This document shows, piece after piece, positions 18,275 through 26,661 of a DNA stretch of 64,000 bases. This DNA is from Microlunatus sp. Gsoil 973 (GTDB taxonomy: Bacteria > Actinomycetota > Actinomycetes > Propionibacteriales > Propionibacteriaceae). Location of the stretch: positions 2,790,001 to 2,854,000 of the forward strand of contig NZ_CP046122.1 of NCBI RefSeq assembly GCF_009707365.1, in the 5' to 3' direction. A program made the translations under genes and the position numbers. The notes under the pieces were generated by a model. That model made no database searches. It was not told the DNA's origin and was given only the letters and a program-made list of their open reading frames with translations. The number at the start of each line of letters is the position of its first letter. Positions within the stretch are counted from its first letter, which is position 1.

Positions 18275-18640
18275 ATGCCGACCTATCAATACCGTTGTGC
18301 TGAATGCGGCCAGGACCTGGAAGTGGTCCAGAAGTTCAGCGATGCTGCGCTCACGGAGTGCCCCAACTGCGGCGGAAGCCTGCGCAAGGTCTACAACGCA
18401 GTCGGTGTCGTGTTCAAGGGCTCGGGTTTCTACAGCACCGACAACCGGTCAGGCAACGGCGCCAAGGCGGGCGCCTCGGCCAACGGCTCGGAGTCGTCGG
18501 GCTCGTCGAGCAACGGCTCCTCCGGGAACGGCTCGTCCGGCGACAGCTCGGGCAGCTCCTCCGGCACTTCGTCCGGGAACGGCTCCTCGTCTGCTCCGTC
18601 CACCTCCTCGCCGGCGCCGGCCAAGGCCGCGGCCGACTGA
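18275..18640 (+). CDS. FmdB-type zinc-ribbon protein with disordered tail, Ruc-like redox chaperone
   Basis: 121 residues. Residues 1-55 are an FmdB zinc ribbon with two CxxC pairs (CAECGQD and CPNCGGSLRKVYNAVG). Residues 60-121 are almost entirely Ser, Gly, Asn and Ala, hence disordered. M. tuberculosis Rv0991c (Ruc) has the same plan and is a redox-regulated holdase whose gene is repressed by HrcA. The CIRCE site upstream makes the same function likely here. Ribosome site AGAGGA precedes the ATG. Confidence 0.88.
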   Translation: MPTYQYRCAECGQDLEVVQKFSDAALTECPNCGGSLRKVYNAVGVVFKGSGFYSTDNRSGNGAKAGASANGSESSGSSSNGSSGNGSSGDSSGSSSGTSSGNGSSSAPSTSSPAPAKAAAD

Positions 18641-18727
18641 TCACCCGATCCGCTCGGCTGACCGTGGCGGGCTGTCCGCTGTGGACAACTCAACCCGCGC
18701 CGGGGCAGCACACCCTAGCGTCGGCAC

Positions 18728-19369
18728 ATGCCACGTACGCGGTCCGCAGGGTTCATCGGTCTGATCCGGCTCGTCTCCTGGCACCGCCGCAAGCTGGCCG
18801 TCATCGCTGCCATGGGCGCGACGGCGGCCGGTATCACCGCAGCGACACCACCGGCTCCACCCACCGTCACGGCGGTCGTTGCCGCACGACAACTCACCGG
18901 CGGCCGGCAACTGTCGGCAGGTGATCTCATCACCCGTGAGCTGCCGAGCGCGGCCCTGCCCGACCAGGCGGTCACCGAACCGGAGGTCGTGGTCGGCCGC
19001 ACCCTCGTCGCCCCACTCACTCGTGGATCCGTGCTGACCGGGTTGAGCGTGATCGGTGGCCGGCCGACCGCCGCCGACGGCAAGGTCATCGCACCGGTGC
19101 GCATCTCTGATGCGGCCGTCATCGACCTGCTCCGGATCGGCGACCGAGTCGACATCGTCGCCGCCGATCCGGAATCGGGGTCCGGCGCCCGGGTGGTCGC
19201 CCGACAGGTCCGGGTGGTGACGATCCCCCGACCAGCGGGATCGGGCGGCGGCCTCGACCCGGGTACCGATGATCCGCAGACGCTTGTCCTTGTCGAGGTG
19301 ACCCCCGACGAGGCGACCGCGCTGGCCGACGCCGCCGCCGGCAGCCAGCTCAGTCTGCTGCTGGGCTAG
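18728..19369 (+). CDS. SAF-domain protein (CpaB/RcpC-like)
   Basis: 213 residues. An N-terminal Arg/Lys-rich segment and a hydrophobic helix (residues about 22-45) anchor it in the membrane. The extracytoplasmic SAF domain follows (VVAARQLTGGRQLSAGDLIT, then VVVGRTLVAPLTRGSVL), and a RcpC/CpaB-like segment (DAAVIDLLRIGDRVDIVAAD). CpaB proteins belong to Flp/Tad pilus machines, but SAF proteins next to ruc-like genes in actinobacteria often lack pilus neighbours, as here. Co-transcription with the chaperone gene is plausible. Confidence 0.82.
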   Translation: MPRTRSAGFIGLIRLVSWHRRKLAVIAAMGATAAGITAATPPAPPTVTAVVAARQLTGGRQLSAGDLITRELPSAALPDQAVTEPEVVVGRTLVAPLTRGSVLTGLSVIGGRPTAADGKVIAPVRISDAAVIDLLRIGDRVDIVAADPESGSGARVVARQVRVVTIPRPAGSGGGLDPGTDDPQTLVLVEVTPDEATALADAAAGSQLSLLLG

Positions 19370-19383
19370 TGGTTGCCGCCCGG

Positions 19384-19764
19384 TCAGTGGCCGTGGTGGG
19401 GCGGGACCTCGCGCAACAGCCGCTCCTCATCGGCATCCGGCTTGCGGTCGCTGAGCACCGGTCTCTCCGGCTGGGGCCCGACGCCGAGCCGCCGGCTGAG
19501 GTCGCCCAGGGCAGCCAGCCACTGCGCCGCCCCCAGCTCTGCACGCAGTCCGGCCGGGATCTGGTACGGCCAGCTCTCGCCCGCCCGCCGCCGTTCTGTG
19601 ATCGTCGACCGCACCGCAGCGAGCCCGCCCGGGAACCGGAGCTCGATCTCGCGCGCGATCAGCACCGGATCCGGCCGACCGGACTCGGGAAGGCTCCACT
19701 GCTGCCCGGTGATCGCGTAAGCCAGCGTTGCGTTCCAGGGTGGTGGCTGGGCGGACATGATCAC
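19384..19764 (-). CDS. Hypothetical actinobacterial protein
   Basis: 126 residues, soluble and Arg/Pro rich, starting MIMSAQPPPWNATLAYAITG; the third codon ATG is an alternative start. No domain is recognised. The middle part (LIAREIELRFPGGLAAVRST) looks like an amphipathic helical protein. It is convergent with the SAF gene and divergent from lutA. Coding is supported by a continuous frame with GC3-rich codons filling the space between neighbours. Confidence 0.6.
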   Translation of the reverse strand: MIMSAQPPPWNATLAYAITGQQWSLPESGRPDPVLIAREIELRFPGGLAAVRSTITERRRAGESWPYQIPAGLRAELGAAQWLAALGDLSRRLGVGPQPERPVLSDRKPDADEERLLREVPPHHGH

Positions 19765-19874
19765 TCATCCTAGGAGCCGCCCTGCCGGTCGTGGGACGGC
19801 CGCCGCCTCGTATGGTTGTCCACACGGAGCCGACCCGACGCCGGGTCGCCGGGTGATGGCGGGAGGAGAAGCCG

Positions 19875-20570
19875 GTGAAGGTGTCGATCTTTGTCACCTG
19901 CCTGGCGGACACGTTGTTTCCTGACGTCGGCCGCGCCATGGTCACCGTCCTGGAGCGGCTGGGTTGTCAGGTCGACTTCCCGGTCGCACAGACCTGTTGC
20001 GGGCAGATGCACATGAACACGGGGTACGCCCGGCCCGCCGGCGATATGGTCCGCAGTTTCGCCGACACCTTCGCCGGCGCCGAGGCCGTGGTCGTACCGT
20101 CCGGATCGTGTACCGGGATGCTGCGGCACCATGGTCGCAATGTCGCGCCGGGGGTGCATCTGCCTCCGGTCTACGAACTGAGCGAGTTCCTGGTCGACGT
20201 GCTGGGTGTCACCGATGTCGGCGCCACCTTCAACGGCAGTGTCACCTATCACCCGACGTGCCATTCGCTGCGCCTGCTTGGGGTCGGTGATCGTCCCTAT
20301 CGGCTGCTGCAGGCGGTCAAGGGCCTTGACCTGCGGGAGTTGCCCGAAGCGGACCAGTGCTGTGGGTTCGGCGGCACGTTCGCCCTGAAGAATGCCGAGG
20401 TCTCCTCCGCGATGGGCGAGGACAAGATCAACAACGCCCTGTCCACGGGTGCGGAGGTGATCTGCACTTCCGATTCCTCCTGCATGATGCACCTCGGCGG
20501 CCTGCTGAGCCGCCGCAAGTCCGCAGTCCGGTCGATGCACCTCGCAGAGATCCTCGCCGGGCAGGGATGA
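19875..20570 (+). CDS. lutA: LutA, (Fe-S) subunit of lactate utilisation complex
   Basis: 231 residues, GTG start after GGGAGGAGAAG. Two CCG-type cysteine domains: QTCCGQMHMNTGYARPAG and ADQCCGFGGTFALKN, each with additional Cys (SGSCTGML, YHPTCHSLR). With LutB and LutC it forms the iron-sulfur L-lactate oxidation system that feeds electrons to the respiratory chain. First gene of lutABC; its stop is overlapped by a possible lutB start. A 7-bp hairpin CGACCCG/CGGGTCG (19831-19848) lies in the short leader. Confidence 0.92.
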   Translation: MKVSIFVTCLADTLFPDVGRAMVTVLERLGCQVDFPVAQTCCGQMHMNTGYARPAGDMVRSFADTFAGAEAVVVPSGSCTGMLRHHGRNVAPGVHLPPVYELSEFLVDVLGVTDVGATFNGSVTYHPTCHSLRLLGVGDRPYRLLQAVKGLDLRELPEADQCCGFGGTFALKNAEVSSAMGEDKINNALSTGAEVICTSDSSCMMHLGGLLSRRKSAVRSMHLAEILAGQG

Positions 20571-20584
20571 CCAGGAGCTCGATC

Positions 20585-22060
20585 ATGGCCAAGCAGGATT
20601 CCACGCTGCATCCCCGGCCCGGGGTGGCATTCCTCGGGATGCCCGCCTTCACCGAGGCGGCCCACATCGCGCTGGGTGATGATCAGCTCCGCCGAAACCT
20701 CGGCCGGGCCACGCGGACGATCCGGGACAAGCGCACGCGGGCGGTCGGCGAACTGGAGGACTGGCAGGACCTGCGTACCGCCGCGGCGATGATCAAGGAT
20801 CGTACCCTTGCCGATCTTGATCGACACCTGGAACAGTTCGAGGCCGCCGCCACCGCGGCCGGCGCAACCGTACATTGGGCCGCCGATGCCGACGAGGCAG
20901 TCAGGATCAGCACGGAGATCGTCCGTGCCCACCAGGGCACCGACGTTATCAAGGTCAAATCGATGGCCACCCAGGAGATCGGGTTGAACGAGGCGTTCGC
21001 CGAGGACGGCATCAACGCCTGGGAGACCGACCTGGCGGAATTGATCATCCAGCTCGGCGGTGACACCCCGAGCCACTTCCTCGTGCCTGCCATCCACCGT
21101 AACCGCGAGGAGATCCGGCAGATCTTCCTCGACAGGATGGCAGAGGTGGGACGTCCGGCACCCGATGATCTCACCGACGAGCCTCGCCGGCTGGCCGAGG
21201 CGGCACGGCTGCACCTGCGGGAAAAGTTTCTCACCACCTCGATCGGCTTCTCCGGCGCGAATTTCGCTGTCGCCGAGACGGGCACGCTCGTGGTGTTGGA
21301 ATCGGAGGGCAACGGCCGGATGTGCCTGACCCTGCCCGATGTTCTGGTGTCTGTGGTCGGCATCGAGAAGCTGCTGCCGACCTTCGCCGATCTTGAAGTG
21401 TTCATGCAGGTGCTGCCCCGGTCGTCGACCGCGGAGCGGATGAACCCCTACACCACGATGTGGACCGGGGTGACCGAGGGCGACGGACCGCAGGAGCTGC
21501 ACATCATCCTGCTGGACAACGGGCGGACCCGCGCGCTGGCCGACAACACCGGTCGGCAGGCCCTGCGTTGCATCCGCTGCTCGGCCTGCCTCAACGTCTG
21601 CCCGGTCTACGAGCGGGTCGGCGGGCACGCGTACGGTTCGGTCTATCCGGGTCCGATCGGCGCCATCCTCAATCCCTTGTTGCACGGCGTTTCCGATGAA
21701 CACGATGCAGCGCTTCCGTTCGCGTCCAGCCTTTGCGGCGCCTGCTACGAGGCCTGCCCGGTCAAGATCGACATTCCGACGGTGTTGATCGAGCAGCGTG
21801 CTGAGGTGGTCGAGGAGCGCGCGGACTCGGGCCGACCGAGTGCCGAAGCGCTGGCGATGCGGATCGCCGCCTGGACCTTCGCTGATCACCGTCGGCTGGA
21901 GCGGGCCCAGAAGGTGGCATCGAAGGCTGGGCCGGTGGTCCAACACGTGCGACGGTTGCCTGGGATGCTCGGCGGCTGGACCGCCAGCCGCGACCTCCCG
22001 CCGATACCCGACGAATCCTTCCACCAGTGGTGGGAGCGGACGCGGGGAGCCGACCGGTGA
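20585..22060 (+). CDS. lutB: LutB, [4Fe-4S] subunit of lactate utilisation complex
   Basis: 491 residues from the ATG that follows AGGAG by seven bases; an ATG 18 bases earlier overlapping the lutA stop lacks a good site. The LUD domain occupies roughly residues 50-300 (VKSMATQEIGLNEAF, ETDLAELIIQL, GANFAVAETGTLV). Two ferredoxin-type clusters follow: CIRCSACLNVCPVY and CGACYEACPVKID. Central electron-transfer subunit of the LutABC system. Its stop overlaps lutC by four bases. Confidence 0.94.
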   Translation: MAKQDSTLHPRPGVAFLGMPAFTEAAHIALGDDQLRRNLGRATRTIRDKRTRAVGELEDWQDLRTAAAMIKDRTLADLDRHLEQFEAAATAAGATVHWAADADEAVRISTEIVRAHQGTDVIKVKSMATQEIGLNEAFAEDGINAWETDLAELIIQLGGDTPSHFLVPAIHRNREEIRQIFLDRMAEVGRPAPDDLTDEPRRLAEAARLHLREKFLTTSIGFSGANFAVAETGTLVVLESEGNGRMCLTLPDVLVSVVGIEKLLPTFADLEVFMQVLPRSSTAERMNPYTTMWTGVTEGDGPQELHIILLDNGRTRALADNTGRQALRCIRCSACLNVCPVYERVGGHAYGSVYPGPIGAILNPLLHGVSDEHDAALPFASSLCGACYEACPVKIDIPTVLIEQRAEVVEERADSGRPSAEALAMRIAAWTFADHRRLERAQKVASKAGPVVQHVRRLPGMLGGWTASRDLPPIPDESFHQWWERTRGADR

Positions 22061-22701
22061 GCAACGACAAGATCATCAAGCCGATGGGCAGCAAGGAACA
22101 GGTCCTCGCTGCCGTTCGTGGCGCGATCAAGGACGCCGTCCCTCCTTCTGTGTCGCGCACCTATTCGCGGGATCTCGGCCTGGACCGGGCCGGATTGGTC
22201 GAGCTCTTCACCGAGCGCGTCGGTGACTATCGCGCCGAGGTCCAGGTGATCGACCGGGACGAGCTCGGCCGGGTGATCGGCAACGTGCTCGCCGACCGCC
22301 GGATCCATTCGGTGGTGGTGCCCGATGATCTCGATCCGGGTTGGCTGACCACGGTGACCAGCCGGGTCGTGCGGGATTCACCCGACCTGACGCACAGGGA
22401 CCTCGATCAGGTCGACGGCGTGATCACCGGCAGCGCGGTCGGGATCGCGCTCACCGGGACGATCGTGATGGACGCTGGTCCGACCCAGGGTCGACGGGCG
22501 ATCACGCTGATCCCGGACACCCATCTCTGCATCGTCGCGGCCGACGACATCGTCGGCACAGTTCCGGAAGCCGTGGCGCGTCTGGACGCCACCCGCCCGC
22601 TCACCTGGATCTCCGGGCCCAGCGCGACCAGCGACATCGAACTCGACCGGGTCGAGGGTGTCCACGGACCGCGCAATCTGGTTGTGCTGATCCTCACCTG
22701 A
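22057..22701 (+). CDS. lutC: LutC, LUD-domain subunit of lactate utilisation complex
   Basis: 214 residues from the GTG that overlaps the lutB stop (GTGA), so translation is coupled. LUD-fold motifs visible are DQVDGVITGSAVGIALTGTI and the C-terminal ISGPSATSDIELDRVEGVHG, which is diagnostic for LutC/YkgG proteins. Completes the lactate oxidation operon. Confidence 0.94.
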   Translation: MSNDKIIKPMGSKEQVLAAVRGAIKDAVPPSVSRTYSRDLGLDRAGLVELFTERVGDYRAEVQVIDRDELGRVIGNVLADRRIHSVVVPDDLDPGWLTTVTSRVVRDSPDLTHRDLDQVDGVITGSAVGIALTGTIVMDAGPTQGRRAITLIPDTHLCIVAADDIVGTVPEAVARLDATRPLTWISGPSATSDIELDRVEGVHGPRNLVVLILT

Positions 22702-22742
22702 GGGCGAGCTGAGACCCTCCGCCCACCGGGAACAGAACGCCA

Positions 22743-22762
22743 TTGCTTGATGGTTCAAGCAA
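22743..22762. promoter_or_regulatory. 20-bp perfect palindromic operator candidate
   Basis: TTGCTTGA-TGGT-TCAAGCAA is an exact inverted repeat with 8-bp arms, ending two bases before the nitroreductase ATG. Sites of this form are typical of MarR/HxlR-type regulators, but no such regulator is encoded nearby, so it would act in trans. Confidence 0.6.
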
Positions 22763-22764
22763 CC

Positions 22765-23421
22765 ATGACCGAAACGTCCTCCCTCACCCAAGCGGCCATC
22801 GCAGAGTTCGAGTCCGAGTTCGCCGACCACCTCGCACTGGCGGCCGATTCCCAGGACCTGCTCTTCCGCGCTGCGCGGACCGCGAACACGTTCTCCGCCG
22901 AGCCGGTCAGCGACGATCAGATCCGGGCGATCTACGACCTGGTCAAGTACGCGCCGACCGCCGCCAACAGTCAGCCGCTCCGGATCGCCTTCGTACGCTC
23001 CCCCGAGGCCAAGGAGCGTTTGCTGCCGCTGATGAGCGACGGCAACCGGGCCAAGACCGGTACAGCTCCGGTGACCGCCATCCTGGCCGCCGACACCGAC
23101 TTCCACGAGGAGCTGCCGAAGGTCTTTCCGCATGCCGGCGCCGCGTTCCGTGACTCGCTGGCCCAGAGTGACGACGCTCGGGTCGCCATGGCCCGGCTCA
23201 GTGCAGGACTGCAGATCGGCTACTTCATCGTCGGCGTCCGCGCCGCGGGACTGGCCGCCGGACCGATGACCGGATTCGACGCCGCAGCCGTCAGCAAGGA
23301 GTTCTTCCCCGACGGCAAGCACGAGGCGCTGGTCATCGTCAACATCGGCAAGCCGGGCGAGAACCCGTGGTACGACCGCAATCCGCGGCTCGACTTCGAC
23401 GAGGTCGCCACCATCCTCTGA
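22765..23421 (+). CDS. Nitroreductase-family protein, RutE-like (malonic semialdehyde reductase type)
   Basis: 218 residues from the second in-frame ATG (MTETSSLTQ); an earlier TTG or ATG would place the start inside the palindrome. FMN-dependent nitroreductase fold: LLFRAARTANTFSAEPVSDD, LVKYAPTAANSQPLR and VRSPEAKERLLPLM match the RutE subfamily, which reduces malonic semialdehyde to 3-hydroxypropionate in uracil breakdown. No other rut gene is near, so the physiological substrate is open. Confidence 0.85.
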   Translation: MTETSSLTQAAIAEFESEFADHLALAADSQDLLFRAARTANTFSAEPVSDDQIRAIYDLVKYAPTAANSQPLRIAFVRSPEAKERLLPLMSDGNRAKTGTAPVTAILAADTDFHEELPKVFPHAGAAFRDSLAQSDDARVAMARLSAGLQIGYFIVGVRAAGLAAGPMTGFDAAAVSKEFFPDGKHEALVIVNIGKPGENPWYDRNPRLDFDEVATIL

Positions 23422-23466
23422 CCGAGGACCCCAGAAGCTGATCCACCTCTACGGATCATCACCGCA

Positions 23467-23500
23467 GAACGCTCCCTGACCGCCTGGTCGGGGAGCGTTC
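23467..23500 (+). terminator. Hairpin terminator after nitroreductase gene
   Basis: GAACGCTCCCTGACC pairs with GGTCGGGGAGCGTTC over 15 positions with one G-U pair and a 4-nt loop. No U-tract follows, as is common for actinobacterial terminators. Confidence 0.75.
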
Positions 23501-23604
23501 GGCTTCCAACGTCGAGCGGGAGGCGGACACCCCCGCTATCCGCCGCCAGCGCCACCGCGCAGCGCCCCGTCGCCTCCCACCACGGTCGGCCGCGGCCACC
23601 CGTC

Positions 23605-24037
23605 GACTTGGTAACACCAGCACCGAAATCCCACGCCCACACCCCTACCGGCCGTCGACTTCGCAAACGCGGTACGAATCCACCAGCAGGCGGGCGCAGC
23701 CGAACGGCCCGGCGGCACGTACCAGCCCTCGCCGGCGCGGACTGTGCCACCACCGCGGATTTGGTAACACGAGCACCGAAATCCCGCGCCCCACACCCCT
23801 CGGCCGTCGATTTGGTAACACGAGTACCGAAATCCCGGCCCGAAGCCCCACCAGCCGCCGATTTCGTAACACGCGGTACGAATTCACCAGCAGGCGGCGC
23901 AGCCGAACGGCCCGGCGGCACGTACCAGCCCTCGCAGGCGCGGACCGTGCCACCACCGCCGATTTGGTAACACGAGCACCGAAATCCCGGCCCGAACCCC
24001 CACCGGCCGCCGATTTCGCAACACGCGGTACGAATTC
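23605..24037. repeat. Array of seven 24-26 bp repeats on a ~51-bp period
   Basis: The 720 bases between the terminator and the uridylyltransferase gene hold no convincing gene but an ordered array. Type A units, GATTTGGTAACACGAGCACC followed by GAAATC, start at 23605, 23758, 23809 and 23961. Type B units, GATTTCGTAACACGCGGTAC followed by GAATTC, start at 23657, 23860 and 24012. Start-to-start distances are 52, 101, 51, 51, 101 and 51. A 75-bp spacer after the first two B units is itself duplicated. Open frames across the array (such as VTKS repeats) are by-products of the 51-bp period. Confidence 0.85.
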
Positions 24038-24142
24038 ACCAGCAGGCGGCGCTGGGCCGAAGCCCACAACGGCGGCCTGAACCTCGCAGCGCCGGGGCGT
24101 CCAGTCCCATCACCGACCGAGAACCGGGCCGCGGCTGAGGGC

Positions 24143-25516
24143 TCAGCCGAGGACCGAGCGGTCGGGGATGGTGTGCGTCCGGCCGTCGTCGTCGAGCTGG
24201 GCCGCACCCTCCACGCGTACATCGGTGCCGAAGGTCCAGTCGCCCCTGACGGTCAGGCTGTCGGCCTTGATCAGGGACGGCGGACCAGCCGGGAAGCGGG
24301 CATCGAAGTCGGCGATCTTCTTGAAGTAGCGCGAGTCCAGGTCGATCAACGGAGCCGCCTCGACCGCCTTGACCACTGTGCCGTCGTCGCCGACGGTGTA
24401 GCTGTCGGAGCGGAGCAGCAACAGGTCGTTGGTGGTCTTGACCGGCAGGAACCTGTCACGTTCAACGACGATTGCCGTCGACCCGTCGAAGACCTCGATC
24501 GCTGCTCCCATCGCGCTCTCCACCTGGATCACCTCCGGGGTGGACGAATCGGTCGGGTCGACGGTCTTGACGTTCTTGATCAACGGCAGGCCCAGCACGC
24601 CCTTGCGTTCCACCAGCGTCTGGTAGAGCACCTCGAGGTCGAACCAGAGGTTGTTGGTGTGGAAGAAGGGATGGCGGTCCTGATCGGTGAAGTAGTCGAT
24701 CTCGTCCGGCGGGGTCTGTGCTGTGTCGCGCAGGATGAGCCGCCCGTCGGACTTCCGCACCGCCAGATGGCCGCCCTTCAGATCGGCCTTGGTCCGCCGG
24801 CACAGCTCGGCGGCGTAGGGCGCCCCGGAGGCCGCGAACCAGCCCGCGATCGCGGCGTTCGGCGCCGCACCCAGGTTGTCGGAGTTGGACACCGACGCGT
24901 ACCGGTAGCCCGCGTCCAGTAGCGCCTTCAGCACGCCGGAGGCCAGCAAAGCCGTGTACAGGTCACCGTGTCCGGGCGGGCACCATTCCAGGCTGGGATC
25001 GTCCGGCCACTCGACAGGGGTCAGATCGGAGACCAGCAGCTTCGGCTCGCGATTCTGCAGGAAGTCCAGCGGCAGGTCACCGACGGCGAGGTCACCGTAC
25101 GGCTCCAGCGCTTCCAGCGTGTCGTCCCGGGTGCGGAAGCTGTTCATGAACAGCAGCGGAAGCTCCACCCCGTACGCCTGGCGTGCGGCCAGCACCTGGC
25201 TGACGATCAGGTCGAGGAAGGTCCGGTCGCCCCTGACCGGCAGCAGCGACTTGGCCTTCTCCATCCCCATCGAGGTGCCCAGCCCGCCGTTCAACTTGAT
25301 GATGACGGTCCGCGCCAGCGCTGCCTGTTGGTCGGTGTCACTGATCTCGACGTCGGCCAGCCGGTCGGGATCGGTCAACGGGGAGATGGTGTCCTCCGGG
25401 ATCAGCCCGGTCGCACCTGACTCCAGTTGTCCGTAGTAGTGACTGAAGACCTCGATGGCTTCGGGTGCCACTCCCGCCTCGGTCATTTTCTGCCGTGCTT
25501 GATCCAGTCCGCTCAT
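24143..25516 (-). CDS. UTP-glucose-1-phosphate uridylyltransferase (UDPGP family)
   Basis: 457 residues from an internal ATG (MSGLDQARQ); the upstream part of the frame overlaps the divergent neighbour's region and shows no homology. This is the eukaryote-like UDPGP family, not GalU: KLNGGLGTSMGMEKAKS is the nucleotide-binding loop, followed by PLLFMNSFRTRDDT, CPPGHGDLY, VSNSDNLGA and HTNNLWF. It makes UDP-glucose for cell wall and glycogen-type pathways. The ribosome site (GGGAG) lies close to the ATG. Confidence 0.93.
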   Translation of the reverse strand: MSGLDQARQKMTEAGVAPEAIEVFSHYYGQLESGATGLIPEDTISPLTDPDRLADVEISDTDQQAALARTVIIKLNGGLGTSMGMEKAKSLLPVRGDRTFLDLIVSQVLAARQAYGVELPLLFMNSFRTRDDTLEALEPYGDLAVGDLPLDFLQNREPKLLVSDLTPVEWPDDPSLEWCPPGHGDLYTALLASGVLKALLDAGYRYASVSNSDNLGAAPNAAIAGWFAASGAPYAAELCRRTKADLKGGHLAVRKSDGRLILRDTAQTPPDEIDYFTDQDRHPFFHTNNLWFDLEVLYQTLVERKGVLGLPLIKNVKTVDPTDSSTPEVIQVESAMGAAIEVFDGSTAIVVERDRFLPVKTTNDLLLLRSDSYTVGDDGTVVKAVEAAPLIDLDSRYFKKIADFDARFPAGPPSLIKADSLTVRGDWTFGTDVRVEGAAQLDDDGRTHTIPDRSVLG

Positions 25517-25587
25517 ATCTCCCAGATCGTATTGGACGTGAGATATTGAGGCACTTGGAAGGTAGGTGTCTATCTCGGGAGTGGCGA

Positions 25588-26553
25588 ATGAGCGGCGGAA
25601 GGTCCGTGAGTCGCCGTACGCTGCTCGCCGGTGGGGTGACGGCAGTTGCACTCCCGACGATCATCGGCTGCACCCCCGACGGCTCGATGACTCCACAGAT
25701 CACCAGGAAGGAGGTCCAAGCGGTTCAGGACCGCTATGCCCATCGACTGTTCGCAGCGACCCGCACCAGGGACCGGGAGTTGTTGCGGACCATCGAAGGC
25801 GGACCGCTGTTGGACCGGGACCTGGCGACGATCGATCTGGCTGATCGGCTGCGGGCACCGAAGACCGCCGAGGAGTACACCCTGCCCAACTCCACCGGCT
25901 ATCCGGTCAGGTCGACGACCGGCAATGATCAACAACAGTTGATCACGGTCGCCGATTACAGCAGCACCCAGCGGGACTGGCGTGACCTGGCGCTCTACCG
26001 GCGAAACGGGCCAGCCGGCGAATGGCTCAGGGTGTACGGCGCAGGGCTGCATTCCGCTGCTGTGCCGAACTTCGACCATGATCGGCCGCTGAGCCCGCTC
26101 GCGCCGGATGTCGCCGGCTATCCCGCCATCCCGAACGCGATCCCTTCACTCGTTGCGAATGCGTTGGCTGACCCGGGGTCGGCGCAGGGCAGGATGTTCG
26201 ACGACTCCGACATCCGACACCGGTACGCAATGACGTTGGCAGCGACCCGGGAACACGCTGCCTCGGTCGGAACCGTGACCCGCAGTTACCGGCCGGGGCC
26301 GCTGGTGATCGCGATCGCCGTCGAGGTCGGTTATCTGGCGCTGGGTTGCTTCGACTACGACGAAACGCTGACCGCGCGGCACGGCCGGCACATCACCTTC
26401 GCCAGGAGATCGCCCCAGCACACGGCGTACCCGGGCACGTACCACACCACGACCGCGACCTACGGGGCGATGTTCGCCGCGGTGGTACCCAAGCGGGGCA
26501 GGGTCCGGATGATCTCCGGCGAACAACGCCAGACCGACCTGACCGCAGACTGA
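25588..26553 (+). CDS. Hypothetical Tat-exported lipoprotein
   Basis: 321 residues, ATG six bases after GGGAG. The N-terminus SRRTLLAGGVTAVALP contains a twin-arginine motif, and TIIGC near residue 25 is a lipobox, so the mature protein is probably a lipoprotein on the outer face of the membrane. The rest is soluble and unrecognised (for example GYLALGCFDYDETLTARHG). It is divergent from the uridylyltransferase gene with 71 bp between, and convergent with the peptide transporter operon. Confidence 0.75.
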   Translation: MSGGRSVSRRTLLAGGVTAVALPTIIGCTPDGSMTPQITRKEVQAVQDRYAHRLFAATRTRDRELLRTIEGGPLLDRDLATIDLADRLRAPKTAEEYTLPNSTGYPVRSTTGNDQQQLITVADYSSTQRDWRDLALYRRNGPAGEWLRVYGAGLHSAAVPNFDHDRPLSPLAPDVAGYPAIPNAIPSLVANALADPGSAQGRMFDDSDIRHRYAMTLAATREHAASVGTVTRSYRPGPLVIAIAVEVGYLALGCFDYDETLTARHGRHITFARRSPQHTAYPGTYHTTTATYGAMFAAVVPKRGRVRMISGEQRQTDLTAD

Positions 26554-26588
26554 CGGATCGGGTTCCGGGCGTCATCCGGGAACGCGAA

Positions 26589-26622
26589 ACCGGCCCGTAC
26601 GTCGTCTGACGTACGGGCCGGT
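26589..26622. terminator. Bidirectional terminator hairpin
   Basis: ACCGGCCCGTACGTC and GACGTACGGGCCGGT form a perfect 15-bp stem with the 4-nt loop GTCT, between the convergent lipoprotein gene and the peptide-binding-protein gene. It can serve both strands; neither side has a strong T-run. Confidence 0.85.
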
Positions 26623-26661
26623 CCCTGAGGTTTGATCAGCTGTTCTGGATCACGTACCGGA

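Noticed and set aside
19831-19848. Hairpin CGACCCG/CGGGTCG in the lutA leader as a terminator or riboswitch
   Set aside because: Only seven pairs, no T-run and no known aptamer core; noted with lutA but not listed as a separate element.
23608-23970. Long open frames across the 23.6-kb repeat array on both strands
   Set aside because: The frames arise because the repeat period (51 bp) is a multiple of three; translations are repetitive, have no ribosome sites and exist in several frames at once.
23605-24037. CRISPR array
   Set aside because: Units come in two types, spacers are themselves repeated and no cas gene is present.
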